A DNA stretch of 64,000 bases from assembly GCF_015461845.1 (NCBI RefSeq), contig NZ_JACOPW010000003.1, forward strand, positions 186,001 through 250,000, given 5' to 3'. Numbering within the stretch: the stretch's first letter is position 1; each line of letters begins with the position of its first letter. This stretch comes from Pseudomonas mucoides. Its GTDB lineage: Bacteria; Pseudomonadota; Gammaproteobacteria; Pseudomonadales; Pseudomonadaceae. A program made the translations under genes and the position numbers. The notes beneath the pieces are model-generated. The model was not told where the DNA came from and did no database searches. It saw only the letters and a program-made list of their open reading frames with translations. Positions 16,338-27,877 of the stretch are shown piece by piece.

Positions 16338-18335
16338 TCAGTCTTCCAGCAGCTCTTCAGCCTGACCCAGGATGTTTTCCAGGGTGAAACCGAACTCTTC
16401 GAACAAGGCAGGCGCAGGCGCCGACTCGCCGTAGGTGGTCATGCCGATCACGCGACCTTCCAGGCCCACGTACTTGTACCAGTAGTCCGCGTGAGCGGCT
16501 TCGATGGCGATACGGGCGCTGACTTGCAACGGCAGAACCGCTTGCTTGTAGTCGGCGTCCTGAGCATCGAACACGCTGGTGCAAGGCATCGAGACAACGC
16601 GCACTTTGCGACCCTGTTCGGTCAGCTTGTCGTAAGCCTGAACCGCCAGGCCGACTTCGGAACCGGTGGAGATCAGGATCAGCTCAGGCTCGCCGTCGCA
16701 GTCCTTCAACACGTAACCGCCACGGGCGATGTCGGCGATTTGCAGGGCATTGCGATCCTGGTGCTGCAGGTTCTGACGCGAGAAGATCAGCGCCGAAGGG
16801 CCGTCCTTGCGTTCCAGTGCCAGCTTCCAGCACACGGCCGATTCAACGGCGTCGGCCGGGCGCCAGGTGTCGAGGTTCGGCGTGCTGCGCAGGCTGGTCA
16901 GTTGCTCGATTGGCTGGTGAGTCGGGCCGTCTTCGCCCAGACCGATGGAGTCGTGGGTGTAGACGAACACCACGCGCTTCTTCATCAGCGAAGCCATGCG
17001 TACTGCGTTGCGCGCGTATTCCATGAACATCAGGAAGGTCGCGCCGTAAGGCACCAGACCACCGTGCAGCGCCACGCCGTTCATGATCGCGCTCATGCCG
17101 AATTCGCGAACGCCGTAGTACATGTAGTTGCCGCTGGCGTCTTCAGCCGTAACACCTTTGCAACCTTTCCACAGGGTCAGGTTGGAACCGGCGAGGTCAG
17201 CGGAGCCGCCCAGCAGTTCAGGCAACAGCGGGCCGTAGGCATTCAGCGCGTTCTGGCTGGCTTTACGGCTGGCGATGGTTTCGCCCTTGGCCGCGACTTC
17301 AGCGATATAAGCCGAGGCGTTTTCAGCGAAGTCAGCCGGCAGCTCGCCGCTCAGGCGACGCACCAGTTCGTTGGCCAGTTCAGGGAATTCAGCGGAGTAA
17401 GCAGCGAAACGCTGATCCCACTCGGCTTCAGTCGCGCGACCGGCTTCCTTGGCGTCCCACTCGGCGTAGATGTCAGCTGGAATTTCGAAAGGTGCGTAGT
17501 TCCAGTTCAGTGCCTTGCGGGTCAGGGCGATTTCCGCGTCACCCAACGGGGCGCCGTGGCAGTCTTCTTTGCCTTGCTTGTTCGGCGAACCGAAACCGAT
17601 GGTGGTCTTGCAGCAGATCAGGGTTGGCTGATCGCTTTTGCGCGCGGTTTCAATCGCGGTCTTGATCTCTTCCGGGTCATGACCGTCGACGTTGCGGATC
17701 ACTTGCCAGTTGTAGGCTTCGAATCGCTTCGGCGTGTCGTCGGTGAACCAGCCTTCGACTTCGCCGTCGATGGAGATGCCGTTGTCATCGTAGAAAGCGA
17801 TCAGCTTGCCCAGGCCCAAAGTACCGGCCAGGGAGCCGACTTCGTGGGAAATGCCTTCCATCATGCAACCATCACCCAGGAACACGTAGGTGTGATGGTC
17901 GACAATGTTGTGGCCCGGACGGTTGAACTGCGCCGCCAGGACTTTTTCTGCCAGGGCAAAACCGACGGCGTTCGCCAGGCCTTGGCCCAGTGGACCGGTG
18001 GTGGTTTCAACGCCTGGCGTGTAGCCGAATTCCGGGTGACCCGGGGTGCGGCTGTGCAGCTGGCGGAAGTTTTTCAGGTCATCGATCGACAGGTCGTAGC
18101 CGGTCAGGTGCAGCAGCGAGTAGATCAACATCGAACCGTGGCCGTTGGACAGCACGAAGCGGTCACGGTCGGCGAACGATGGATTGCTCGGGTTGTGCTT
18201 CAGGTAGTCACGCCAAAGTACTTCGGCGATATCCGCCATACCCATAGGGGCACCGGGATGGCCGCTGTTGGCTTTTTGCACGGCATCCATGCTGAGGGCA
18301 CGAATGGCGTTGGCACGCTCACGACGGCTGGGCAT
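16338..18335 (-). CDS. tkt: Transketolase
   Basis: A 665-residue thiamine-diphosphate enzyme transferring two-carbon units among pentose phosphate sugars. The SGHPGAPMG start region, the TPP motif beginning GDG at 154-156, and the pyrimidine-domain [17 protein letters not shown] stretch are all present, and the length is standard. The ATG at 18335 has AGGAG upstream. It heads the minus-strand carbon block and is divergent from the ArsR-type regulator gene. Confidence 0.97.
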   Translation of the reverse strand: MPSRRERANAIRALSMDAVQKANSGHPGAPMGMADIAEVLWRDYLKHNPSNPSFADRDRFVLSNGHGSMLIYSLLHLTGYDLSIDDLKNFRQLHSRTPGHPEFGYTPGVETTTGPLGQGLANAVGFALAEKVLAAQFNRPGHNIVDHHTYVFLGDGCMMEGISHEVGSLAGTLGLGKLIAFYDDNGISIDGEVEGWFTDDTPKRFEAYNWQVIRNVDGHDPEEIKTAIETARKSDQPTLICCKTTIGFGSPNKQGKEDCHGAPLGDAEIALTRKALNWNYAPFEIPADIYAEWDAKEAGRATEAEWDQRFAAYSAEFPELANELVRRLSGELPADFAENASAYIAEVAAKGETIASRKASQNALNAYGPLLPELLGGSADLAGSNLTLWKGCKGVTAEDASGNYMYYGVREFGMSAIMNGVALHGGLVPYGATFLMFMEYARNAVRMASLMKKRVVFVYTHDSIGLGEDGPTHQPIEQLTSLRSTPNLDTWRPADAVESAVCWKLALERKDGPSALIFSRQNLQHQDRNALQIADIARGGYVLKDCDGEPELILISTGSEVGLAVQAYDKLTEQGRKVRVVSMPCTSVFDAQDADYKQAVLPLQVSARIAIEAAHADYWYKYVGLEGRVIGMTTYGESAPAPALFEEFGFTLENILGQAEELLED

Positions 18336-18540
18336 CGCTGTTCTCCTGCGGATATTGAATCGAGAGTGAATAAAACGAATCGGAAAAAAGGCGAGCATTT
18401 TCCCTCACCGGGCCGCCTCGGGGCAATGACAGATAGTCATCTGGAGGCGTTTTTCCATGTGATAACGGCGGTTTCGACGGGTGAAACCTTTCCGCTGTCC
18501 GTTTGTTGACAGAACCTAACGTCGAGAAGTGCCATCTATC

Positions 18541-18570
18541 GAGCAATATCAAAACTTTTTGATATTGCTC
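18541..18570. promoter_or_regulatory. 30-bp palindrome, candidate operator
   Basis: Two perfect 14-base arms, GAGCAATATCAAAA and its complement, surround a two-base centre (CT). It ends directly against the -35 box of the predicted promoter for the gene at 18609. An autoregulatory operator for the ArsR-type regulator is the simplest reading. No T-run gives it a terminator shape in context. Confidence 0.65.
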
Positions 18571-18599
18571 TTGCAGTGATTTCGACCCGTCACTAGACT
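18571..18599 (+). promoter_or_regulatory. Candidate promoter of the regulator-metK operon
   Basis: TTGCAG at 18571-18576 and TAGACT at 18594-18599 have a 17-base spacer. The implied start at about 18605-18609 coincides with the ATG at 18609, so the transcript may be leaderless; no SD is visible before that ATG. Confidence 0.45.
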
Positions 18600-18608
18600 G
18601 CTGGCCTT

Positions 18609-19604
18609 ATGAATTTACGCGTGCCTTCCATTCAACATGACGATTGCGACGAGCTGGCGGCCCTCTGCAAGGCCGGCGGCGACCCTCTGCGTCTGAATGT
18701 ATTGCGCGCCCTGGCCAACGATTCGTTCGGTGTGCTGGAACTGGCGCAGATCTTCGGCATCGGCCAATCCGGCATGAGTCATCACCTCAAGGTCTTGGCC
18801 CAGGCCGACCTGGTGGCGACCCGCCGTGAAGGCAACGCGATTTTCTACCGTCGTGCGCTGCCCCACACCGACCTGCTGGGCGGCAAGCTGCACGCCGCCC
18901 TGCTGGAAGAAGTGGACAACCTGACCCTGCCGACTGATGTGCAGTCGCGGATTGGTCAGGTGCACGGGCAACGAGCGGCGGCCAGCCAGGACTTTTTCTC
19001 ACGGGTTGCGGAGAAATTTCGCGCCCAGCAAGACTTGATCGCCGGCCTGCCGCAATACCGCGAAAGCGTGGTGGCCTTGCTCGACAAGCTGGGTTTCGGC
19101 AAAGGCGCCACGGCCATTGAAGTCGGCCCCGGTGACGGCGAATTTCTGCCGGAACTGGCGCGCCGTTTCGCTGAAGTCACTGCGCTGGACAACAGCCCGG
19201 CGATGCTCGAACTGGCGCGCCAGGTCTGCGAACGTGAAAAGCTGGCTAACGTCAGCCTGCAATTGGCCGATGCATTGAACGGTGTCAGTCTTCAGGCCGA
19301 TTGCGTTGTACTGAACATGGTATTGCACCATTTCGCCGCGCCGGCCGAAGCGCTCAAGCACATGGCCGACTTGCTGCAACCGGGCGGTAGCCTGCTCGTG
19401 ACAGAGTTATGTAGCCACAACCAGAGTTGGGCCAGGGAGGCCTGCGGTGATCTCTGGTTGGGGTTTGAACAGGACGATTTGGCCCGTTGGGCCACCGCTG
19501 CGGGACTCGTTCCCGGGGAAAGCCTCTATGTAGGCTTACGTAATGGTTTCCAGATCCAGGTCCGCCATTTTCAGCGACCGGCTGGCGACACTCACCATCG
19601 GTAA
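18609..19604 (+). CDS. ArsR-type regulator fused to a SAM-dependent methyltransferase domain (SahR-like)
   Basis: The 331-residue product has an ArsR winged helix-turn-helix (about residues 25-85, recognition region GIGQSGMSHHLKVL) and a class I methyltransferase domain from about 140, with SAM-motif EVGPGDGEFL at 171-180. This fusion is the form of SahR, described as an S-adenosylhomocysteine-responsive repressor of methionine-cycle genes in Proteobacteria; here the methyltransferase fold would act as the SAH sensor. It is followed after 18 bases by metK, which supports that role. A perfect palindrome lies about 40 bases upstream. Ligand and DNA target are inference. Confidence 0.8.
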   Translation: MNLRVPSIQHDDCDELAALCKAGGDPLRLNVLRALANDSFGVLELAQIFGIGQSGMSHHLKVLAQADLVATRREGNAIFYRRALPHTDLLGGKLHAALLEEVDNLTLPTDVQSRIGQVHGQRAAASQDFFSRVAEKFRAQQDLIAGLPQYRESVVALLDKLGFGKGATAIEVGPGDGEFLPELARRFAEVTALDNSPAMLELARQVCEREKLANVSLQLADALNGVSLQADCVVLNMVLHHFAAPAEALKHMADLLQPGGSLLVTELCSHNQSWAREACGDLWLGFEQDDLARWATAAGLVPGESLYVGLRNGFQIQVRHFQRPAGDTHHR

Positions 19605-19622
19605 ATTCAGGAAAACATCGAG

Positions 19623-20813
19623 ATGAGCGAATACTCCCTCTTCACCTCCGAGTCCGTGTCTGAAGGACATCCGGACAAAATCGCCGACCAGATTTCCGAT
19701 GCGGTGCTGGACGCCATCATTGCTGAAGACAAGTTCGCCCGTGTGGCGTGCGAGACTCTGGTAAAGACCGGCGTTGCAATCATCGCCGGTGAAGTGACCA
19801 CGTCGGCCTGGGTCGATCTGGAAGAAATCGTGCGTAACGTCATTCTGGACATCGGCTACAACAGCTCCGATGTCGGCTTCGACGGCGCCACTTGCGGTGT
19901 GATGAACATCATCGGCAAGCAGTCCCCAGACATCAACCAGGGTGTTGACCGTGCCAAGCCTGAAGATCAGGGTGCCGGCGACCAGGGCCTGATGTTCGGC
20001 TACGCGAGCAACGAAACCGACGTGCTGATGCCAGCACCGATCACCTTCTCGCACCAGCTCGTTCAACGCCAAGCCGAAGCCCGTAAATCCGGCCTGCTGC
20101 CTTGGCTGCGCCCGGACGCCAAGTCGCAAGTGACTTGCCGTTACGAAGGCGGCAAGGTTGTCGGTATCGACGCCGTTGTTCTGTCGACCCAGCACAACCC
20201 TGAAGTGTCGTACAAAGACCTGCGCGAAGGCGTGATGGAGCTGATCGTCAAGCACGTACTGCCTGCCGAACTGCTGACCAAAGACACCCAGTTCCACATC
20301 AACCCGACTGGCCAGTTCATCATCGGTGGCCCGGTTGGCGACTGCGGCCTGACCGGTCGCAAGATCATCGTCGACAGCTACGGCGGCATGGCTCGCCATG
20401 GTGGCGGCGCGTTCTCCGGTAAAGACCCATCGAAGGTTGACCGTTCGGCCGCCTACGCCGGTCGTTATGTGGCCAAGAACATCGTGGCTGCCGGCCTGGC
20501 CGAGCGCTGCGAGATTCAGGTTTCCTACGCGATTGGTGTTGCCCAGCCTACGTCGATCTCGTTGAACACCTTCGGCACCGGCAAAATCAGCGACGACAAA
20601 ATCGTCAAACTGGTTCGCGAAGTATTCGACCTGCGTCCATACGCAATCACCACCATGCTCGACCTGCTGCACCCGATGTACCAGGAAACCGCTGCGTACG
20701 GCCACTTCGGTCGCACCCCGGCGACCAAGACCGTGGGCGAAGACACCTTCACCACGTTCACCTGGGAAAAAACCGACCGCGCCGACGACCTGCGTTCGGC
20801 TGCCGGTCTGTAA
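19623..20813 (+). CDS. metK: S-adenosylmethionine synthetase
   Basis: A 396-residue enzyme making SAM from methionine and ATP. It has the N-terminal GHPDK motif at 15-19, the [12 protein letters not shown] region and the [20 protein letters not shown] signature. Length is standard. AGGAAAA lies upstream of the ATG. It is probably co-transcribed with the SahR-like regulator and ends at a strong terminator. Confidence 0.98.
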   Translation: MSEYSLFTSESVSEGHPDKIADQISDAVLDAIIAEDKFARVACETLVKTGVAIIAGEVTTSAWVDLEEIVRNVILDIGYNSSDVGFDGATCGVMNIIGKQSPDINQGVDRAKPEDQGAGDQGLMFGYASNETDVLMPAPITFSHQLVQRQAEARKSGLLPWLRPDAKSQVTCRYEGGKVVGIDAVVLSTQHNPEVSYKDLREGVMELIVKHVLPAELLTKDTQFHINPTGQFIIGGPVGDCGLTGRKIIVDSYGGMARHGGGAFSGKDPSKVDRSAAYAGRYVAKNIVAAGLAERCEIQVSYAIGVAQPTSISLNTFGTGKISDDKIVKLVREVFDLRPYAITTMLDLLHPMYQETAAYGHFGRTPATKTVGEDTFTTFTWEKTDRADDLRSAAGL

Positions 20814-20832
20814 GACTTCCCCGGCGGTACCC

Positions 20833-20866
20833 AAAGCCCTGCACGGTTCGCCGTGCGGGGCTTTTT
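20833..20866 (+). terminator. metK: metK terminator
   Basis: AAAGCCCTGCACGG, loop TTCG, CCGTGCGGGGCTTTTT. Confidence 0.9.
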
Positions 20867-20995
20867 ATTGTCTTTCGCTTTGCACCGAGTCGCTGCCATC
20901 GCGAGCAGGCCCGCCCGGTCACCCCTGAAACACCAGGCAAAACACCCACCCTTCCCGCCCGAAAATATTGACTAGCCTTCCAGCATCCCACTTGA

Positions 20996-22684
<1,689 letters not shown>

Positions 22685-22781
22685 AGACCTACAATCCACG
22701 GCAGCCGGGAACCCCCAGGGGCCGATGCGCTCCAACGCCCATTGCCACACCGACCCGCTTGCCTTTGCGCATGGAGCTTTT

Positions 22782-23177
22782 ATGAAATTTCTTTCACCGC
22801 TAGCCCTGTTGACCCTCTGCAGCGTGCTGGCCGCTCCACTGATGGCGGCCGAAGAAGCGCCGGAACTGACCGGCTGCGCAGCCAAGAAACAGGGCATCAT
22901 CAACCAGATCGAACTGGCCAAGTCACACGGCAACGCCGATCAGCAAGCTGGCCTGGAAACCGCCTTGAGCGAAGTCACGGCGCATTGCACCGACGCCTCG
23001 CTGAAGAAAGAACGGGAAAACAAAGTCCTCGACGCCAAGCATGAAGTCAGCAAACGTCAGGCCGACCTCGACAGCGCCATGAAAAAAGGCGACCCCGACA
23101 AGATCAACAAACGCAAAGACAAACTCGCCGAGTCCCGCAAGGAATTGCAGGACGCACTCGACGAACTGGATAAGTAG
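22782..23177 (+). CDS. DUF1090 periplasmic protein (YqjC-like)
   Basis: A 131-residue product with a Sec signal (cleavage probably after LMA) and a long charged helical domain with cysteines in LTGCAAKK and TAHCTDAS. Coiled-coil character is strong in the second half (KHEVSKRQADLDSAMKKGD). This is the DUF1090 pattern; the E. coli relative YqjC is uncharacterised. It follows ligB by about 100 bases. Confidence 0.8.
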   Translation: MKFLSPLALLTLCSVLAAPLMAAEEAPELTGCAAKKQGIINQIELAKSHGNADQQAGLETALSEVTAHCTDASLKKERENKVLDAKHEVSKRQADLDSAMKKGDPDKINKRKDKLAESRKELQDALDELDK

Positions 23178-23184
23178 CTCGGTA

Positions 23185-23218
23185 GTGATCGTTCCCACGC
23201 AGAGCGTGGGGAACGATC
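23185..23218. repeat. GTTCCCACGC-type palindrome
   Basis: GATCGTTCCCACGC and GCGTGGGGAACGATC form a near-perfect inverted repeat between convergent genes. Related copies lie at 8226 and 40217. Confidence 0.8.
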
Positions 23219-23234
23219 AACTAGCCAGCGAGAA

Positions 23235-23684
23235 TCAATGATCCCGAAACTGTTTATGGCAAGCACTGCAGGCATCTTCGACTTTCTGCACCGCCGGCCC
23301 CAGGTTGCTGGCCTTGTAAGGTTGAACCTGGCTGGCGATCACCAATTCACCGGTGGCGGCTTCAAGGTTGCGGGACATTTCCTGAAAACGAGCCTGCTGT
23401 TGCCAGACGTTGTCCTTGGCGCTGGTGTGATCTTCTTCGCGCACCTGTGGAAAATGTTTCCACGGCTCATGGGACAGCGCATCGAGTTTCACGGCGCCGT
23501 CGGCGAATTTCTGACCATCAAACGGAATGCGGCCACGCAACATGCCGCCCAGGTCTTCGCCGGTCTTGAGCATCTGCTTGAAAATCGCCTTGCGCTGACC
23601 CAGCGGCGAATTCGGATCGACACCGCCGCAAGCGGACAACGTCAGGCAGGCCAGCAATACAACAGAAAGTCTTTTAAGAGTCAT
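23235..23684 (-). CDS. Lipoprotein class II cytochrome c (cytochrome c'-like)
   Basis: A 149-residue product with lipobox LSAC (Cys19) and a C-terminal haem-binding CSACH at 139-143, the location expected for class II c-type cytochromes. The helical region before it (LGQRKAIFKQMLKTGEDLGGM) matches the four-helix cytochrome c' fold. Lipid anchoring is unusual for this class, in which soluble periplasmic forms dominate. Possible roles are electron transfer or NO/CO binding; this is inferred from the class. Confidence 0.75.
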   Translation of the reverse strand: MTLKRLSVVLLACLTLSACGGVDPNSPLGQRKAIFKQMLKTGEDLGGMLRGRIPFDGQKFADGAVKLDALSHEPWKHFPQVREEDHTSAKDNVWQQQARFQEMSRNLEAATGELVIASQVQPYKASNLGPAVQKVEDACSACHKQFRDH

Positions 23685-23811
23685 GGTGGCTTCAGGTCAC
23701 GGGAACGGCCGCCAGTATCCTCGCGTCATCGACAAAGACCAATAGCCCTATTATCAATACGGGTTGTTTGAGCGCATGGAGCACTCAGGCGACCGGCAAA
23801 GGAATTACTCC

Positions 23812-24996
23812 ATGAACAGCCGTTTCAAGGCATGGCGTCACCACCTCGCGTGGACTCTTCCAATGGTGGCCGTCCTCGCCGGCTGCACCGGCGGCGATAA
23901 CAACAAGCCAAAAACCCATGCACTCGCTACCTATTCCAGTGCCACCTGGGAAGCGCTGCCGGCGGTGTCCGACAGCGATCTGGTCGCCGGCTTCGGTTCG
24001 TGGCGCAGCGCGTGCACCCGGCTCAAGGCCGACCCGGTCTGGGGTGCAACCTGCACCGCCTCCGCCAACGTGCCGCAAACCGCCACCGATATTCGCGATT
24101 TCCTCAAACAGAATCTGGACGTCTATGGCCTGCGTGCCGCCAATGACAACCCCAACGGCTTGATCACCGGCTACTACGAACCGGTCTACCCCGGCAGCTT
24201 GACCCAAACCGCAGCAGCAAATATCCCGGTGTATGGCGTACCCGAAGACATGATCATTGTCTCGTTGGACAGCCTCTACCCGGAACTCAAGGGCAAGCGC
24301 CTGCGCGGTCGACTGGAAGGGCGAGTGCTCAAGCCTTATGACGATGCGGCAACTATTGAGACCAAAGGGGTCAAGGCCCCGGTGGTGGCCTGGCTGACCG
24401 ATCCGATGAACCTGCAATTCCTGCAAATCCAGGGCTCGGGGCGTATTCAGCTCGATGACGGTCGCCAGCTGCGCATCGCTTACGCCGACCAGAACGGCCA
24501 TCCGTACCGTCCCATCGGCCGCTGGCTGGTGGAGCAAGGCGAGCTGAAGAAAGAAGACGTGACCATGGGCGCGATCAGCCATTGGGCCAAGGCCAACCCG
24601 ACGCGCATTCCCGAACTGCTCGGCAGCAACCCCAGCTATGTGTTTTTCACCCGTAACCCGGACAGTAACGAAGGACCGCGCGGCTCGTTGAATGTGCCGC
24701 TCACTGCCGGCTTTAGCGCGGCGGTGGACCGCAAGGTCATTCCGCTGGGCAGTCTGTTGTGGTTATCCACCACCAAACCGGATGGCACTGCACTGGTTCG
24801 CCCGGTGGCGGCTCAGGATACCGGCGGCGCGATTGCCGGCGAAGTACGTGCGGATCTGTTCTGGGGCACAGGCGAGGCGGCCGGGCAATTGGCCGGGGAC
24901 ATGAAGCAGCAGGGGCAGATCTGGATGTTGTGGCCTAAAGGTGCGGCGTTGCCACAGGTGCCTCAGGTAGCTGATGCGGCGAACACCAACCCCTGA
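23812..24996 (+). CDS. mltA: Membrane-bound lytic murein transglycosylase A
   Basis: A 394-residue lipoprotein with lipobox LAGC (Cys25). The MltA and 3D domains are evident: GLITGYYEP, PVVAWLTDPMNLQFLQIQGS, and the AAQDTGGAI segment carrying the catalytic aspartate region. It cleaves peptidoglycan glycan strands to 1,6-anhydromuropeptides at the outer membrane. The ATG at 23812 follows AAAGGA with good spacing; an ATG at 23776 upstream would precede the signal peptide by 12 residues. Confidence 0.93.
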   Translation: MNSRFKAWRHHLAWTLPMVAVLAGCTGGDNNKPKTHALATYSSATWEALPAVSDSDLVAGFGSWRSACTRLKADPVWGATCTASANVPQTATDIRDFLKQNLDVYGLRAANDNPNGLITGYYEPVYPGSLTQTAAANIPVYGVPEDMIIVSLDSLYPELKGKRLRGRLEGRVLKPYDDAATIETKGVKAPVVAWLTDPMNLQFLQIQGSGRIQLDDGRQLRIAYADQNGHPYRPIGRWLVEQGELKKEDVTMGAISHWAKANPTRIPELLGSNPSYVFFTRNPDSNEGPRGSLNVPLTAGFSAAVDRKVIPLGSLLWLSTTKPDGTALVRPVAAQDTGGAIAGEVRADLFWGTGEAAGQLAGDMKQQGQIWMLWPKGAALPQVPQVADAANTNP

Positions 24997-25022
24997 GATG
25001 TGCATGGGCAATTAGATAGCTA

Positions 25023-25096
25023 TCGCGAGCAGGCTCACTCCTACAATTGATCTTCAGTGATCACAAACCTTGTAGGCGTGAGCCTGCTCGCGATGA
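25023..25096. repeat. REP inverted pair
   Basis: ATCGCGAGCAGGCTCACTCC and GTGAGCCTGCTCGCGAT between the convergent mltA and MAPEG genes. Confidence 0.9.
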
Positions 25097-25117
25097 GGCC
25101 AGCAAAATCACCGACTT

Positions 25118-25501
25118 TTAAACAGACACCACAAAGAAACTCACAATCAACCCCATCCCCACAAACCACACCAACGACCGCAATACCGCCCAGTCCGCCA
25201 GGTAGCAAATGATGTACAGCAACCGGCTGGTGATGAACAACACCGACAGCACATTGATCGTCACCAGCTCGGCATTGCCAGCCAGGTGCGCCACGATCAC
25301 CGCTGCCGCGAACGCCGGGGTCACTTCAAAACTGTTCAGTTGCGCAGCATGCGCGCGTCGAGCCAAACCATTGAGTGACTCGAGAAAGTCCCGGGGATCA
25401 TGGTTGTCTCTCAGCCCATACCGACCACCGGCCTTGGCAATCGCCGTGCAGACATAAGGCAGGAAAATCGCGATCAAAATGCACCACAGCGCAACCGTCA
25501 T
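25118..25501 (-). CDS. MAPEG-family membrane protein
   Basis: A 127-residue protein with four hydrophobic helices. The opening MTVALWCILIAIFLPYV, the RAHAAQLNSFEVTP motif in the first half and the C-terminal RSLVWFVG fit the bacterial MAPEG family (eicosanoid/glutathione-type membrane proteins), function unknown in bacteria. It lies 39 bases downstream of the EamA gene on the same strand. Confidence 0.8.
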   Translation of the reverse strand: MTVALWCILIAIFLPYVCTAIAKAGGRYGLRDNHDPRDFLESLNGLARRAHAAQLNSFEVTPAFAAAVIVAHLAGNAELVTINVLSVLFITSRLLYIICYLADWAVLRSLVWFVGMGLIVSFFVVSV

Positions 25502-25540
25502 AAAGCAGTCCTTTCTTCAGTTTGGAAATTCGGGTTTCGG

Positions 25541-26374
25541 TTAAAACTTCATCACCAGGATGCCGATCAGCACCAGCCCACAGGCTAAGAGCCGTGGCCG
25601 GCCGAAAGGTTCTTTCAGGTAGCGCATGCCGAACAGCACCACCAGTATTACGCTGATCTCACGCAACGCCGCCGCTTCGGCAATCGAGCCCAGCTGCATG
25701 GCCCACAGCACCAAAGCGTAACTGAACAACACGCAAAACCCGACCGCCAGCCCCAGCCGCCATTGCTCCCGCCAGAACAGCATGAACGCCGGCCGCTTGC
25801 GCACCAGCGCCAGCAACGGAAATGGCCAGGCACTCAGCAACGTGACCCAGACCAGGTAATCCAGCGGGTGTGACCAGCGCCGCAACGCCTGGCCGTCAAT
25901 GAACGTGTAGCAGCCGATGCACAGACCGATCAGCGCCACCACCGGCAGCATCGACCACGGCAAACGTGCGCCGCCACCGCCCTGCCACAGCAGGCACAGC
26001 ATGCCGAACGGGATCAGCAGGATTCCGAAGATCTGCTGATTCGTCAGCACTTCCCCGGCAAAGATCAGTGTCAAGGCCAGCACCACCAACGGCGACAGCC
26101 CGCGCATCAAAGGATAGACCAGCCCCAGATCACCGACCCGATAGGCCTGAATCAGCAGATAGCGATACAGCAATTCGAACGCCGCCGAGGCTAGAATCCA
26201 CGGCCAGATGTCGATGGGCGGCACGTTCACAAACGGCAGCATCACGGCGACAAACAACATTGCCACGCTGTCCATGCAGGCCACCACCAACAAACGTTCG
26301 GCACTGAATTTGATCAGGGTATTCCACGCCGCATGCAACAGTGCCGCGACTAACACCAGTGCTGTTGCAAGCAC
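25541..26374 (-). CDS. EamA/DMT-superfamily transporter
   Basis: A 277-residue protein with about ten membrane helices in two similar halves, as in the EamA drug/metabolite transporter family. Segments such as HAAWNTLIKF near the start and AAALREISVILVVLFG in the second half are family-like. It is probably a small-molecule exporter of unknown substrate, possibly co-transcribed with the MAPEG gene. Confidence 0.8.
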   Translation of the reverse strand: MLATALVLVAALLHAAWNTLIKFSAERLLVVACMDSVAMLFVAVMLPFVNVPPIDIWPWILASAAFELLYRYLLIQAYRVGDLGLVYPLMRGLSPLVVLALTLIFAGEVLTNQQIFGILLIPFGMLCLLWQGGGGARLPWSMLPVVALIGLCIGCYTFIDGQALRRWSHPLDYLVWVTLLSAWPFPLLALVRKRPAFMLFWREQWRLGLAVGFCVLFSYALVLWAMQLGSIAEAAALREISVILVVLFGMRYLKEPFGRPRLLACGLVLIGILVMKF

Positions 26375-26592
26375 GGCCTACTCCTTCATTTGTTTTTATT
26401 TCCGGCGGGACGCGCCCGGATAATTGATTCGCGATATGTCAGCAGCTGTTTATACTGCAAGCGACCACGCCGCACTCAGTTGCGCACAGACTAATTCCAA
26501 AAATTTCTGCCCATGCCCGCTCTCACCGAGAACGGTCAACGGCATGCGTATGCCTGATCAAAGCGTCAAGACTACCGACAGAGACCTTGCGC

Positions 26593-27762
26593 ATGCCACT
26601 CGCCTTGCTTGCCCTCGCTGTTGCCGCGTTCGGCATCGGCACCACTGAATTCGTCATCATGGGCCTGCTGCCCGACGTCGCTCGCGACCTCGCCGTCAGC
26701 ATTCCACACGCCGGCCTGCTGATCACCGGCTACGCCCTGGGCGTGGTGTTCGGCGCGCCGATCCTTGCGGTCGGCACGGCCAACATGCCGCGCAAGGCAA
26801 CATTGCTGGGGATGACGCTGATGTTCATCCTCGGCAACGTCCTGTGTGCCCTGGCGCCGAACTACGCCACCTTGATGGCGGCTCGCGTGGTCACTGCGTT
26901 GTGCCACGGTGCGTTCTTCGGCATCGGTTCGGTGGTCGCGGCCGGTCTGGTCGCACCGAACAAACGGGCGCAAGCCATTGCGATGATGTTCACCGGCCTG
27001 ACGCTGGCCAATGTGCTGGGCGTGCCCTTGGGCACCGCGCTTGGGCAGTACGCCGGCTGGCGCTCGACCTTCTGGGCGGTCTCGGTGATTGGTGTGATTG
27101 CCGCCATCGCACAATGGCTCTGGCTGCCGAAACACATCGCCATGGACAAGGCCAATCTGGCCAGCGAGTTCAAGGTGCTGGGCAAGGTCAATGTGTTGCT
27201 GGCGCTGGGCATGAGCGTGCTGGCGTCGACCAGTCTGTTCAGCGTGTTCACTTACATCGCGCCAATCCTGCAAGACATCACGGGCGTCAGCCCGCATGGC
27301 GTGACCATCATGTTGCTGTTGTTTGGCGTCGGCCTGACCGCTGGCAGCATGCTCGGCGGTCGACTGGCGGACAGTCGCTTACTGCCTTCGCTGGTGGGCA
27401 TGGCGCTCGCTGTGCTGGTGGTGCTGGCGGCATTCACGCAGACCAGCCATTCGGTGATTCCTGCGGCGATCACGCTGGTGCTGTGGGGCGTTTTTGCGTT
27501 CGCCCTGTGCCCGATTCTGCAGCTGCTGATCATCGATCAGGCACACGAAGCGCCCAACCTCGGCTCGACGCTGAATCAGAGCGCGTTCAACCTCGGTAAC
27601 GCAGCGGGCGCGTGGATTGGTGGGCTGGTAGTTGCCAGTGGCGCCGACCTGGCGGACTTGCCGTGGACCGGCGCGCTGGTCAGCGGTTTGACGGTGCTGA
27701 CGGCGTTGTTCTTTATTTACCTGCAGCGTCGGAGTGCGGCTGCGGTGAATGTGTCCGGCTGA
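26593..27762 (+). CDS. MFS transporter (AraJ/YdhP-like)
   Basis: A 389-residue major-facilitator protein with twelve helices. The first helix contains GIGTTEFVIMGLLPDVA, a signature of the DHA1 subgroup that includes sugar-efflux and drug-efflux carriers such as AraJ and YdhP. The ATG at 26593 gives the family's usual start; a TTG two codons earlier is also in frame. No clear SD is seen. The substrate is not predictable. Confidence 0.85.
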   Translation: MPLALLALAVAAFGIGTTEFVIMGLLPDVARDLAVSIPHAGLLITGYALGVVFGAPILAVGTANMPRKATLLGMTLMFILGNVLCALAPNYATLMAARVVTALCHGAFFGIGSVVAAGLVAPNKRAQAIAMMFTGLTLANVLGVPLGTALGQYAGWRSTFWAVSVIGVIAAIAQWLWLPKHIAMDKANLASEFKVLGKVNVLLALGMSVLASTSLFSVFTYIAPILQDITGVSPHGVTIMLLLFGVGLTAGSMLGGRLADSRLLPSLVGMALAVLVVLAAFTQTSHSVIPAAITLVLWGVFAFALCPILQLLIIDQAHEAPNLGSTLNQSAFNLGNAAGAWIGGLVVASGADLADLPWTGALVSGLTVLTALFFIYLQRRSAAAVNVSG

Positions 27763-27786
27763 ATAGCTGCATCGTTTCGCACACGG

Positions 27787-27855
27787 CTATCGCGAGCAGG
27801 CTCACGCCTACAGGGACCGCGTCCTTCCCTTTAGAAGTGAGCCTGCTCGCGATGA
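27787..27855. repeat. REP inverted pair
   Basis: ATCGCGAGCAGGCTCACGCC and GTGAGCCTGCTCGCGAT between the convergent MFS and formate/nitrite-family genes. Confidence 0.9.
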
Positions 27856-27877
27856 AGCTGACGCGGTACACCTGTCT

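Noticed and set aside
18541..18570. Terminator for an upstream transcript
   Set aside because: No gene reads into it on either strand in a way that needs ending, and no outside T-run is present; an operator fits better.
23238..23771. 177-residue plus-strand frame opposite the cytochrome gene
   Set aside because: The minus strand encodes a lipobox and CSACH haem site; the plus frame has no features.
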